DNA of 64,000 nucleotides from Trema orientale (Eukaryota; Streptophyta; Magnoliopsida; Rosales; Cannabaceae). The stretch spans positions 872,407-936,406 of the forward strand of contig JXTC01000038.1 of NCBI GenBank assembly GCA_002914845.1, read 5' to 3'. The translations under genes were made by a program, and so were the position numbers. The notes below the pieces were generated by a model that saw nothing but the letters and a program-made list of their open reading frames with translations, was not told where the DNA came from and did no database searches. Below are positions 48,789-63,755 of this stretch, one piece after another. Numbering within the stretch: position 1 is the first letter of the stretch; the number at the start of each line of letters is the position of its first letter.

Positions 48789-49690
48789 GACCCCTGGACC
48801 ACCAGCCAATGGTTTCTCAGCTTAGTTGTTCGAATCAAAATGTTGAGATTTTTCATGCGTTTAATATTAGAACTTGATTAAAAGCCTTGTCGGGTGTGGT
48901 GGGGTCGGGTTTGGGTATCCCCAATCCGTAAGAAAGCAGAAAATTTCTTGTATAAAAAATCTCTCCTTTTTGCCTTTTTTTTTTTTTTTTTTTTTAATAA
49001 CTATCTTACATTTCTTATATATATATATATATATATTGTCTCTATCAAAAGTGTAAACAAAAAGAATAAAAAGAAAGGAAGAAAGAAACTTTTTTCTTTT
49101 TAAACATTTTTTTCCTTCTCCTTATTTTAATCGTTTATTTTTGTAGGAATATTTTAATTGTTTTTTTGTGCCTTATAGGAGTTGGCATATCACATATAAT
49201 AGCCGCCCATTTCCAAAAGATAACATTATTAAGATGATTAGGATTTGATATGATGATTGATAAGCTTATTTTAAAGAAAAAGGGGTTGAGAGATTAGGAT
49301 AATGCATGCAATCAACCAAAGCATTAGCTAAGCCCAATACTAGGAGAGGGTCATCAACAACAAATCTGGGCCCAAAAGCCTACCAAAGCCAACTACTTTT
49401 GGGCTCTCCACTACCTTTTATACGTTATGGGTCCTACTAATTTTCCACGGAAGGTACCGAATAGTGAATAGGGATAATAGTGATTCGGCTGAAAGAAATT
49501 TGTAACAAGCAAACAATCCACATGACATTTTCAATTACAGGACCTGTTCTAGTAGTAATATGCGACTTTCCCAGACCAATTTATCTGACAGATTAGCTTC
49601 TTATTCTACAGAATCATTGGTGTGTAAAATCATGTACAGGGAAATAAAGCCAATGCCACAAGAAGCAGCCTGCAAGAGAAACACCCCGAG
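48789..49690. other. Intergenic, convergent 3' ends of WRKY and Rab genes
   Basis: Contains the WRKY 3'UTR, a T run (48977-48993), an (AT)n run (49016-49036) and the Rab 3'UTR. No additional gene is supported. Confidence 0.6.
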
Positions 49691-53031
<3,341 letters not shown>

Positions 53032-53279
53032 TTATTTTCTCTGGGTTTCCGGTTTCTTTTCTTCTCTCCGAAGAGCTCGAGAATAACAAGAGAGAGTAAA
53101 GAAGAGATACCGTACAGTGCTTTTGTTATTATATTTTCATTGTATTCAGTATTTTTCAAGAAGTTTCACTTTGTTCGGTTTGGAAGCCTTTTGAAACGAG
53201 AAATGATTGGGACTGATAAAGGAGTTAGCTATAACGTAGTCAGAGAGTAAAAGGTAAAGAGACGGCGTTTTCACTTCTG

Positions 53280-54730
53280 TTAATATAGATGGCGTTTTCA
53301 CTTGTTTATTTATTTATTGATTTATTTGTTTATTACTATTTCAGAAAGAGAGTAATAACCATTATGTTTAATTTTTCCTTTCGGAGAAAATATAGTAAAA
53401 GAACCTTATATTTTATAATTTTTTCAGGAAACTGTGTGTTTAAAATAATATAGAAAAATTCCTTCGTACTTGAATTTTTTTTTAACAAAAAATCATAATT
53501 TGACTGTTTTTAAAATTTACGTATCATCATCAAAATAAAAAAATTTATTAAATATACTCCAAAGTATACCTAATTAAATCTATATGCTCCACTCAAAAAT
53601 TGTTACAAACGTATGTACATACTCACCTAAAAGAACTTAACTGTCTCAAAAATTTGTGACAATCCTCTATACCTCCAAAATTTAACTTATCCTCTCTTTC
53701 CTTTTAGCGTCTGCTATGCTCCTATCTTTTCTAGTTCTCTCATCCATAGATTTAACTCAAAAAATTTCCTCCTTCTTTTTTTATGCCTCTCAGTTTCTCT
53801 CTATCTCTTGAAAATATAATACTAATCAAGTATTTAAAAACGTTGTTGCAACTAAGTTATCCATGAACTTGTATTACCAAGTTATCCATGATTTACATTA
53901 GTATTAAACTTATTTTCGATTAGGTGTTCACTTTGATAAGAGATTTTTTTTAAATACCGTTGGTATGTTTAAAATAGTTTGTACTTGACTTTTGAGATAT
54001 TTTTGTGGTTAGATTTTGCATTAAAATTAAATTTAGGTCAATGTATGCAAATTTATGAAAAGTTAGACTATATGTCCTAATGAATATTAAAATTTTCAAT
54101 AAATTTCAAAGCTAATTCGATATAAATTTAATGACATTTTGATAAAAATTTGATAAAGTGTTTTCTAAAATGGTCTTTTAAAAATTACTTAATGATCATT
54201 GAAATAGCATCGATTGCATCAAAATGGTATCCAATTATCATCAAAATGGTACTAAAATTCATCGAATTGAGATTAAAAATTTCGATAGCTATCAAATAAT
54301 TTTTTTGGAAACCATTATATACAATATACCATTGAATTTTCATAGAAATTGCATCGAATGGGTATCAAAATAATATCGAAATTACTCAAAAATTTCGATG
54401 TTTATCAGGGAAGATAACCTAGTTTTTTTAAAAAAGATTGCAGAATTTAACTCAGAATTATTTTTATTGCAGAATCTAATCTTAAAACAATACAAACTAT
54501 TTTAAACTATATCCATGACATTTAAACATTGAAATCTCTTAAATTATGATTGAGAGAGAGACTACTAGAGAGAGATCGGAGAAAAGATATAACAAAAAAA
54601 GAGAAGGGAGATCTTAGAGGGGAAGGAAAGTCCTAACCATGCTTTCAATTTATTAGGAGCATTTTTGCCCTGTAAGCGTACATATGCAACATTTTCTGAC
54701 TTGAGCATCTAGATGTAATTGGGGCTAATA
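53280..54730. other. Gene-free AT-rich DNA upstream of the Rab gene
   Basis: No gene or bounded element. Segment 54150-54420 is rich in repeated ATCGAAAT/AATGGTATCAAAAT-type words, suggesting a decayed repeat. Confidence 0.5.
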
Positions 54731-54734
54731 TAGG

Positions 54735-55560
54735 GCATATTTAATAAATTTCTCATAAAAATTAGAAAATTTAATAGAAAAGACAAAAATACCCTTAGTA
54801 AATGGTAGATTTAGATTTAAAATAAATTTAAAAGTTGTTTATGCTAGTTTCCAAACAACATTTCAAATTTTCAAATGACCTCATAGGTGATAAGACAGTT
54901 TCTAAATAAGTATCTCTGTATCTAAACACAAAGTAAATGTAATATCAACCTAAATCTAGGGGTATTTAAAATATGCATGAACCAATCTAATCCAATTCGC
55001 AAAGTACGGATTTTCGCACTTGTGCGGATTAGATTGGATCGATTTTTTAACATTCGCACTTCCGTAGATCGGATATTTTTCATTTTAAAAGTAACTGATC
55101 TAATCTAATTTACACTTAAAATTTATATATTATTTAATTTATTCAATTTTTTATGATTCATATATAGTGTAAAATTTTCTATTGGTCGTAGTTTAAGATA
55201 TAAAATTTTATTATATAACCTATCATACATGATTAATACTTTTCGAAATACTATGGCCAAATTTGTGCTAAAAATATATGATTTAGAACAAAAATCAAAA
55301 CAAAGCCCAGTTCTAAGAGCTTGTTAATCAAGTTTAAGTAACAGATCAAATCAACACATTTGCATATCTGATTGCATGAATTGAAAAGTTACACGTGAAT
55401 TAGATTAGATGCGATTTTTAAAATCTACACTTAATGTGGAGTGGTACTAAAAAATGTGGGTTAGATTGGATGAACACCCATACCTAAATCTACCATCCAT
55501 TAAGGGTAGTTTTGTTATTTTCTATTAGTTTTTTTAATTTAGTTTATATGAGAAAATCGA
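54735..55560. mobile_element. Outer inverted-repeat element interrupted by an hAT MITE
   Basis: The arm 54735-54812 (TTTCTCATAAAAATTAG, AAAATACCCTTAGTAAATGG, TAGATTTA) is mirrored at 55483-55558 (TAAATCTACCATCCATTAAG, GGTAGTTTTG, TTTATATGAGAAAAT). Between them lies the MITE at 54959-55484. TSD of the outer element not found. Confidence 0.65.
54959..55484. mobile_element. hAT-type MITE, 8-bp TSD TAAATCTA
   Basis: Flanked by TAAATCTA at 54951-54958 and 55485-55492. The termini carry imperfect inverted repeats around GCATGAACCAATCTAATCC and GGGTTAGATTGGATGAAC. The interior has the same word on both strands many times (GGATTAGATTGGATCG, GTGAATTAGATTAGATGCG). An 8-bp duplication is the hAT signature. 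Non-coding. Confidence 0.82.
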
Positions 55561-57184
55561 AATTCAAAAAGGCAAATTATAAGGTTTTTTGTAATAAAAA
55601 ATCAAATTCAATAAGTTTTTCCATATTTATTAACATATGAGGGGTTTAATAATAAAAAATAAAAATAAAAATGTACGATATATTCTAATTTTTTTTCAAA
55701 ATATTTTATTAATTTTAATAATATCTTTAATGCAAAAAAAGTTTTGCGGATAAAGCGTAATTACTATCAATTAATCAAACTATTTTATTCGACTTTTTTC
55801 TCTTTTTAAATATTATGTGCGAGATACAAGGAACAAAATTAAAGCTTCATCAAAGAAATATTGTCGTTTATCTAATATTAGCAATTATGTAATGACACGA
55901 TATAGTTATGTTTTATTACAATTTATCAAAATGTTTACTAGTAGTCTTTTTTGTTTTTTTTTTTAAAATTTTATTTTTATCTTTTTTTTTTCATTTATCA
56001 AAATGTTTTTATAACCTTCTTTTTTGTTCCTCAAAAGAGAAATGTTTTTAGTTTCTTCGAGTCAAAATTATGGGGTCATAATTATGCGTATAGTTCTCAT
56101 GTTTTAAATCTTAACATTTAGTTCAATATTTATTATTGTTCCTAATTATTTTTCAGTTAAGTTTGGTAACTTAATAGATAAGGGAATGATATTTTTTTTC
56201 GTGGAAGTAGAATATTATCCGATTAATTAACATATATTAGGGAAATATGGACAAAATTTCCATTCCATTGTAATTTCGGGAGAAATTTGACAATTGTCCC
56301 TTGTGTGTTTACAATTATATGAGTGATTTTACAATTTAATAAACATGAAAATAAAGAATAATGAATAATCATAACTCCAAAGAAAGGAATGATTACCAAA
56401 TAGTTTCATTAACGAAGAAAAATAATGCATCTATACAAATAATTAAGTTTATCTATATTATAAGAAAATAAGTCGTAACCAAATCCCTTCTCAAAAAAAA
56501 AAAAAAAAAAATCGTAACCAAAGTCTAGAGCATCCTCTTCAGCCTTCAATCTAGTCATATCTTTTAGGGATAGTATGACTTTTATACATTTTGACACTTT
56601 GTTCAATTTATATCTTATATTTTAGTTATTATCAACGTTGATTCTTAGATTCAAAATATATTATAAATTTATAAATTGACACCAATTTAGAGCAGTTAAT
56701 TTATTAAGATGATTTAATGAACTTATTTTTGGATCAGTTTTTATATGATTTATTTTTAATTTTTTAAACGACATCTTGATAAATTAATTGTTCTAAATTA
56801 GTGTTAGGTATAAATTTGCAATAGATTTCAAATCTAATGGTCAGTGTTGATAATAACTAAAATATAAAGTATAATTTTAATAAAATGTTAAGAAATAATG
56901 TATAAAAATAATAATATCGCTATCTTTTATTTCTATTTCTTTTTGTTGAGATAAAATAACCCATGATTTCCTTTATTTATATTTTGTGACAAAGGGAGAA
57001 TTTAGTGCCCAGAAAGACCGATAAATGCCGTTAGTCTATAGCCAAATTCGCCAGAAAGGTAGGCCGCCAAGAAACAACTCTACGACAAGATAAATGGTAG
57101 GATTACTAGGATAGAATAAACAGCAACCGACTTTTTTTTTTAAAATTTATTTTAGTTAAGGAATAATAATAATAATAATAATGA
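55561..57184. other. Gene-free AT-rich DNA
   Basis: Only T/A tracts and an (AAT)n run at 57164-57181. No coding potential. Confidence 0.55.
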
Positions 57185-57397
57185 GAAAATACTACTTTCA
57201 AAAAGAAAGAGAGAGAAAATATTATGTGCAGATACGGAAATCCTCTAAAATAACTGAAAATACTACTTTAAAAAAGAAAGAGAAAAAAAATACTATGTGC
57301 AGATATGGAAATCCTCTAAAATAACTGAAAATACTACTTTTAAAAAGAAAGGCAAACAAAATACTATACGCAGATATGGAAATCCTCTAAAATAACT
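57185..57397. repeat. Tandem array: 71-bp unit, three copies
   Basis: Units start at 57185, 57256 and 57327 with GAAAATACTACTTT and each ends GGAAATCCTCTAAAATAACT. Units differ by a few bases. Non-coding. Confidence 0.93.
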
Positions 57398-57964
57398 AGA
57401 AGAATTTTAAGTTTTCTTCCAGGTAGAGAGGTAAAGTGGGATAGATTGCGCCGGTCCAACCCGACGCATATTTGATAAGTTTATATGAGCTTTGTACTGG
57501 GCTTAGACTCAGTCCGTCTAAAATATGGGTCAGGCCTATCCGGCCTATATTCTTATTAAGTGGTCCAGCACGGCTCACAGGCCTAGCCCACATTTTAAGT
57601 GTGCCTAAGTGAGCCGTGCTTATGCGAGCTGAATGTTGGCCACAATGTGGGCCTAATTTCGTCGTTATTCTATGCCTTAAAATATCAAATATAGGCATAA
57701 AACCTATTCATATTCTTTTAAAATTTGAATAAATTGAAAATAAATAAAAATAAGTAAATAACATTAAAAGCATATATAAATGAACATATTTTATTAAGAT
57801 TTTTCAAAATTTTAATTAAGAAATATATTTAAAATTATATATAAAATGACTACATGTAAGTCTAATGTGAGGCGATTAAAATATGAGCCGAGCTGGATTA
57901 AGCCTGCGAGCTTATGATTGAGGCCCAACCCGACCTCTACTATATATATGGGCTTATAAAAATA
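57398..57964. repeat. Dispersed repeat rich in GGCC/CCCGAC words
   Basis: Moderately GC-rich stretch with recurring GGCCTA, GAGCCGTGC, GGCCCAACCCGACC and complementary forms at both ends (GGTCCAACCCGAC near 57454; GCCCAACCCGACC near 57923). It looks like a decayed dispersed plant element. Class unresolved. Confidence 0.45.
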
Positions 57965-58395
57965 TGACCAAATTTTAGGCCCAATTTCAGTAAATGCCCC
58001 TTTGTCAAATGTTATAGCAAAATGTCCGCTATATATGCTTATATACCAAGTATAAAATTTTATATACCAAGTATAAAAAATTATATACCCAGTACATTTC
58101 AGTACAGTAACTAAAATTGGTAGATATGTTTATCTATCAAGTGTAAAAATATATATACCTAGATATTTAGCTATAAAATTTTAAAAGTGAACATCTACTT
58201 AATCAAATTTAAAAGGGCGCGTCTACAGTAGGGGCGCCCCTACGTAGGGCCCTGTCTATTCGCCGTTGGATGGGAATCTGTATATAAATAGATTTTCCAC
58301 AGATTCCCGTTATTCCCCACAGATTCCCATCCAACGATAATTAAGGCATGACCCTACGTAGGGACGCCCTTACCGTAGCCATCCCCAATTTAAAA
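57965..58395 (-). repeat. Second copy of the 41.2-kb dispersed repeat, interrupted by a MITE
   Basis: Reverse complement of 41190-41430 with high similarity (see that entry). The unit is cut at 58214 by the Mutator-type MITE. Confidence 0.78.
58215..58386. mobile_element. GC-rich Mutator-type MITE, 9-bp TSD AATTTAAAA
   Basis: Perfect 9-bp repeats AATTTAAAA flank it (58206-58214, 58387-58395). TIRs of about 60 bases: left GTCTACAGTAGGGGCGCCCC, CTACGTAGGG, CGTTGGATGGGAATCTGT; the right end has the complement (ACAGATTCCCATCCAACG, CCCTACGTAGGGACGCCCTT). The whole 172 bp can fold into one hairpin. Confidence 0.92.
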
Positions 58396-58720
58396 TACAG
58401 AATGTGGGTCGGCCCACAAAGTTCGGCCCACATTGACACATCTAGTTCTGGGACTTAATAAGTGACTGTTTTTCTTTCTAATCACATCCAAAATGTAGGA
58501 GAAACCACACAAGAGAATGTCGATGATTGTTCACAATTTAATGATTTAGCTTGAAATCATACATTAAAATATTGATTCATAAACATAGTTCAAAAACTAA
58601 TTTATTTCTTACGTAAGTTATAGTAGAATCACAAGTCTCGGACACTCCCAACAAGAATAACTGGACATGACATGAAAATTAGTAGTTCCTTTTGGTCTAC
58701 CCCTTTAATCATGCCTAATT
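58396..58720. other. Short intergenic spacer
   Basis: Nothing recognised beyond the remnant right edge of the repeat above and presumed 3' flanking DNA of the kinase pseudogene. Confidence 0.5.
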
Positions 58721-61159
58721 TCATCTTGGAGCACAAAGAACCGACCCCTGTGGTGCTACCGTGATATGGTCATTTGCAACAGAGGTAGAGCCCTTTGCAT
58801 GGTGAGAAGTATAGCTGATGTTAGGCTCTACTTCCATAACTCCTTCCAAGACCTTGACTACACTTGACATGGAAGGCCTTTTCTTGTGATTGTTCTGCAA
58901 ACACCAAGCTCCAATCCTTATCATTCTCACCAGTTCTTCAGTATTATTGCGCATGTCTTCTTCCAAGTATTCCACAATGTCAATGAGTCGATCCTCTTTG
59001 GCCTTCTTCTGCAACATTTCAAGCAAATGGAAACTAGATTCGGATTGTGAGCTATCCACATTTCTCCTTTTGCTAACAATTTCAAGAATCGCAATTCCAA
59101 AGCTATATACATCTACTTTCACAGTGACTGCTGATTGTTGCAGCTCTGGAGCAACGTATCCTGGAGTTCCTCGCATTGGGAGCAGGACTTGGCTCTCATC
59201 TCTTTTCATCAGCTTCGACAACCCGAAATCAGAGACTTTAGCGTTGAAATTTTCATCCAGGAGAATGTTATGTGGCTTTATGTCGAGATTTATTATTGTC
59301 TGTCGACAATCTCCATGAAGATAAGCCAGGCCTTGGGCTATATCTAGTATGACAGTCTTTCTGGTTCGCCAATCTAGAGAACGCGCTTCACCAGCTCTAT
59401 TGAAAATCCACTTGTCTAAAGATCCGTTACTCATGTATTCATAGGCCAGTAGACTGCAAGACTTTTCTGCAAAATAACCAACCAACCTCACAAGACTGAA
59501 GTGGCGAAGGCTTCCAATTGTCTCAACTTCTGCTAAGAACTCTCTCATACCTTGACTCAATCTATCTAAACGCTTCACCGCAATTATTGTTCCATCTTCT
59601 AGAACCCCTTCAAACACAGATCCAAAACCCCCCACGGCCAAGTATTTCCTTAAAATTGCCGGTGGCTATTTCCAAGTCTTCATATGAAAAACGCAAGAGC
59701 AATCCAGGAACCTGCTTGAGATGGTTCTCATTTTTTTCTAATCCACTCTTCCGCAACATCACAAGAGACACGAGAATTATTAAAATGATCACAATGAGCC
59801 CACCAGCAGTAGAAGCAGATATCATTGCTGCTAACCTTTTTCGATGTCTTGATGAAGGTAAAGTTGGCGGGAGAGCCTTTGCTGTATTTTCTCCCGGTGG
59901 CAAAGGACTTAAAGATGGTATTGGTGGGAGAGCATCAGGTGTATCTTCTCTACTTGGGGACGGACTAGGTGGTATGAGATTTGATTCTCCAATCGCACTT
60001 AGCAGTACTCTAATGAATTTGATTGATTTGCGATGCTTTATTGGGTTGGCTTGGGTCCAACTGACGCTATGCCAGGTGATATGTAGCAACGTCCATTAGA
60101 AAAGTCCTTCATATAGGTAAAGAGAGCTGTACCACATGAATAATTTTGTAGGCAGACTTGTTTGCATTCGCTCACTGTTGCATTTGATTTAACTGTAGCC
60201 TCTATTTTATTGAAGTCCAAGTACTTTTCATCCCTTACTTCGGCAAGCTGATATTGATCCTTCATAGTCTCGCACTTGCTGGTAATCATATCAACAACAT
60301 TTATGCCAATTTCCTTGGAATTTAATTGATATGTCAGTAGGCGCCCGTCCTCGTCGAGTTTTACACACACAATCAACTCAAGAGGATGAGACCTTTCAGA
60401 TGTACTAATCTTCTCAACAAATCTACCCTTTTCACCCTCTCCATACCTTAGTCCAGATATCACTCGAGTTTCCTTCTAGTTGCAACTGAGAGTAAATTAG
60501 ATGTCCACCGTCACTAGGATTCGTGTAAACGGAGAAATTAGCACCTTCTGTTAAACCGGCAGTTGACGGGTGTCGGGTAGTATGTAAGCATTTGAACCTC
60601 GTATAACCTCTGCCCAACCAGCAACATATCTACCGGGTCCTCAAAAGACTGCCAAATAAGAATAGTAATATTGCCACCTTCTCCGCCGCCCAAAGAGTAC
60701 GAAATTCCCTTCTTCAGTGAGCTTCATTCCTACTACGGAATAGGGATAGCCTTGCCAATCGAGACTCCGCAACGGATCGCGCAGTGTTAAGCCCGCACCC
60801 GAGAGTTCCAGTGTCGAATTCTCTGGCACGAAATAACTATCTTTCCAAACGACAATGTGGCTAATGTTGCCCGCTCCAACAGCAACGACTGATAACAAGT
60901 ATCCGTTGCTGCTGATTTCAGGGCTGTAGAACCCAAAGTAAAAGCCCAAACTGTGATTTTTTATCGAGGGAATAACTTTCATCTCCCATCCGTCCATGAC
61001 GGTTGGGTTGATGGCGTACCATCTTGTTGTTGAATTACTTGAATCTAGATAATATGTATTACTAGTACTACTCCTTCTGCCAAATGAAAGATTTCCGCTG
61101 TATATGAAGAAGACACTGTAAATAATAGAGATAGAGAGAATGAAGAACAAGCAAGTCAT
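58721..61159 (-). pseudogene. Lectin/PAN receptor-like kinase (SD-type family), five frame breaks
   Basis: Read on the minus strand with no long intron: signal peptide MTCLFFILSISIIYSVFF; a bulb-type-lectin-like region (VVWKDSYF, LTLRDPLRSLDWQG, GMKLTEEGNFVLF); a PAN/apple segment CKQVCLQNYSCGTALF (about 60150); a Pro/Ser-rich juxtamembrane stretch; a membrane span STAGGLIVIILIILVSLVML; then a kinase with IAVKRLD, DFGLSK and GTPGYVAPE. The frame changes near 60650, 60590, 60450, 60065 and 59630, the last inside the glycine-rich loop (LGRGGF...). The catalytic loop reads NLDIKPHN: the usual His before the LD is Asn, and the class is non-RD. The last 306 codons (59641-58721) are open. Alternating plus and minus shifts could also be consensus indel errors. 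Confidence 0.8.
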
Positions 61160-61621
61160 GATATGATATTTCCACTAAAGTTTTCACATTCCCACATGGT
61201 CTTATAACCAAATATGAAGAGGAATATTGTGTTACAGATGTGTAGAAGCAATCTTCTACAGGGTTGGGAACTGAACTCTTATCATAAAGATCGTGTTACA
61301 ATTTTATTTTATTTTTTTTTCTTTTAACAAGTTGAGTGTATCTCTTATGCTATTTTGAAAAATCAAAAGCTTTGAAGTTACTCTTTGTTTCCAATCAATT
61401 TCCCCATGCTATTATTACAGCCTCTTAGTCAATCGCCATGAAGCCGTAATAAATGACTAGGACCTTTTATAAGTTGAGGTCTAATGGGTCCCTTATGGGA
61501 ATTGGGAACAATGAAGTCTCAGCACCCGGCATAGAAATTATTAAGTTTGAACATTTTTTAGTTAGTCACAGATATATATTTTTTAATATGGGTTAGTCAT
61601 CGTGTTTTCATATATTCATAC
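61160..61621. other. Upstream flank of the kinase pseudogene
   Basis: AT-rich with a T run near 61305-61320. No promoter element can be assigned with confidence. Confidence 0.45.
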
Positions 61622-61963
61622 AGAGTAAATTGCCAAAAAAAAAACCTCAAAATTTAGTTATTTTGCAATTTAAATCCTTAAGACTAAAAATTTATAAAAA
61701 TTAATACATGAATTGACTTTTTGAATAACTTTAACAAATAAAATACAATAATATCCTTAAAACTAAAGAGAATAATAACGATTAGTCCCGTTTTTATAAA
61801 GGATATTATTGTTTTTTTCGTTACTAAAATTGGTCAAAAAGTCGGTCTAGGTTTTTAATTTTCAGAAATTCTTAATTTCAGGATATTATTTTACAGAGTC
61901 TAAATTTCAAGGTATAAATTACAGAACACTCAAACTTGATGGTATTTTTTTGCAGTTCACTCT
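61622..61963. mobile_element. TIR MITE-like element (342 bp)
   Basis: The left end AGAGTAAATTGCCAAAAAA and right end TTTTTTTGCAGTTCACTCT are imperfect inverted repeats extending through CTCAAAATTTAG/CTAAATTTCAAGG and TTTTGCAATTTAAA/ATAAATTACAGAA. The flanks TATTCATAC and ATTCACATT are only partly alike, so the TSD is unproven. Confidence 0.6.
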
Positions 61964-63755
61964 ATTCACATTTATTCATCCTAAGTTTCTATTCAATTGA
62001 TGATAAAACTAAATTCTCTTTGCATTCAAAAACTAAAAAAAAAAAAAACAATAATAGCAACTCTTAAATCATATAAACAATTTCTATCTCATGAAGAACA
62101 TTTAAACCTCCCTTTACTCATAATCTCTGCAAGAATAATGTTTGGTATACTATATAAAGATTCTGTATTATATTAACTAAACACAGTACATATTTGATTG
62201 CACTTTTATATTGTACTATTTAATACGATATTAAAATTTAATATTATATCATCTAATATGGAAAAAAATTCTGTATTACACTATATTATAATATTCAATC
62301 TCATCACTTTGTTCTTAATTTCTCTCTCATTACTTTTTCTTTCTCTATTTTCTCTCTCATATCTTTTTTACAGCACTTTATCCTTTTTAAAAGTGGTATT
62401 TTTATAAATACTTTTGAAAGATATTTTCCAAAATTTGAAATTAGAAAGTTATATTTTTGAAAAATAACTTTCGAAAAGTGATATTTTAGAAGTGGTACTT
62501 TTCAAATAATTTTTTCAAAATCGTATGTTTCTAATTAAACTTTTAAAATTGACATTTTTAAAAATTAACTTTTAATTGAACATCTTAATATAATGCAAAA
62601 CTATACATAATATTATACAATAATAATATAATACAATACAATCCATCACAATAAAATACAATACAATATATGTTAAAATCTACTATTGTCACGTACAGTA
62701 ATAGATCAGTTTTTATGAGATATGAACTAACTTAATAGAAACATGAGATAATCTTCGCATGCACAGGAGTTCTTCACCACCTTCACCGGTGTACCATCAT
62801 GAGTGTTCACTAAAGCAAAAGAAATTCGCGAATTTCCCACTGGACAAAAGCTACATTTAAACCGAGCGTCATATACCCCGCCAGACGTGGCAGTATTGGC
62901 TTTAAGCCTTTAAATATAATGTCCCCCACTTATACTGCTTTCCCAATATTTGAATCAAAATACAGTAAGATCTTTATTAATAAATGATTTGGGACCAAGG
63001 AAATCTATTAATTAAATGAGGTATTAGTTTATCTATTTGTTGATTAGTTAATAATTTATTAATTTATCAAAATATATGTTATTTTCTTAATTTTCTTGTT
63101 GAATCAAACTTGCAATTTAATGTACTTATTTAAATAACTAAAATTTATTGTAATGACTTAATCATTATCAATTTCAAGAAAAAGCAAACAATACTCTATT
63201 AATATTTTCTTTTTCTTCTTTTTTTTTGATAAAAACACTTTACTTATATTTTAAGGCATCCTCATTCAATATGTATTTAATAAGTTATATTTATTGGTGG
63301 GACATATAGAAACCTGTGAGTTCAATTATCGTGTATTATCTTATAAACTTATCGAATTTAATAATTTAGCTCATTGGTCCAAATTAGTACAGGCAAAAAA
63401 TATTATTTTATCGCAATTATTAATTTATCATGTCTAGAAACAAAGTAAGGCATTATAACCAAATAATTTGTTCAACTACAACCCAAGGTCTGTAGAAATT
63501 CTTGTAACTGGCTGAGAAGATAATCCTTTTCATAAAAAGTTAAAATTTACATCATGACTTATTTCAAAAGCTTTCTCTCAATAGCTGATCCATCCATTTT
63601 CATGCAACCTCAGAATAGGCCAATAAATTCATCACTGTCAAGAGATTATTCTAATTTATTCTCACTAATTCTATGTACAAATAGGATCAGGTATATGTTG
63701 TAATGGAGTGATATGACAGTATTATTCTTGCTAATGTTCTGTTCATAAATAGTCT
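61964..63755. other. Gene-free AT-rich DNA
   Basis: No coding frame or RNA gene is supported. Segment 62140-62660 is full of TATTA/TAATA words (AATACAATACAATCC, CTGTATTATATTAAC) in both orientations and may be a decayed TIR element. A few GC-richer bases occur at 62758-62900. Confidence 0.5.

Noticed and set aside
48264..48856. Alternative frames on both strands over WRKY exon 3
   Set aside because: GC-rich composition keeps antisense and shifted frames open; only the frame continuous with the WRKY zinc finger has family similarity, and 48264 is merely an internal Met of it in the true frame.
58890..59347. Plus-strand frames across the kinase domain
   Set aside because: They are antisense shadows of the lectin-kinase reading frame.
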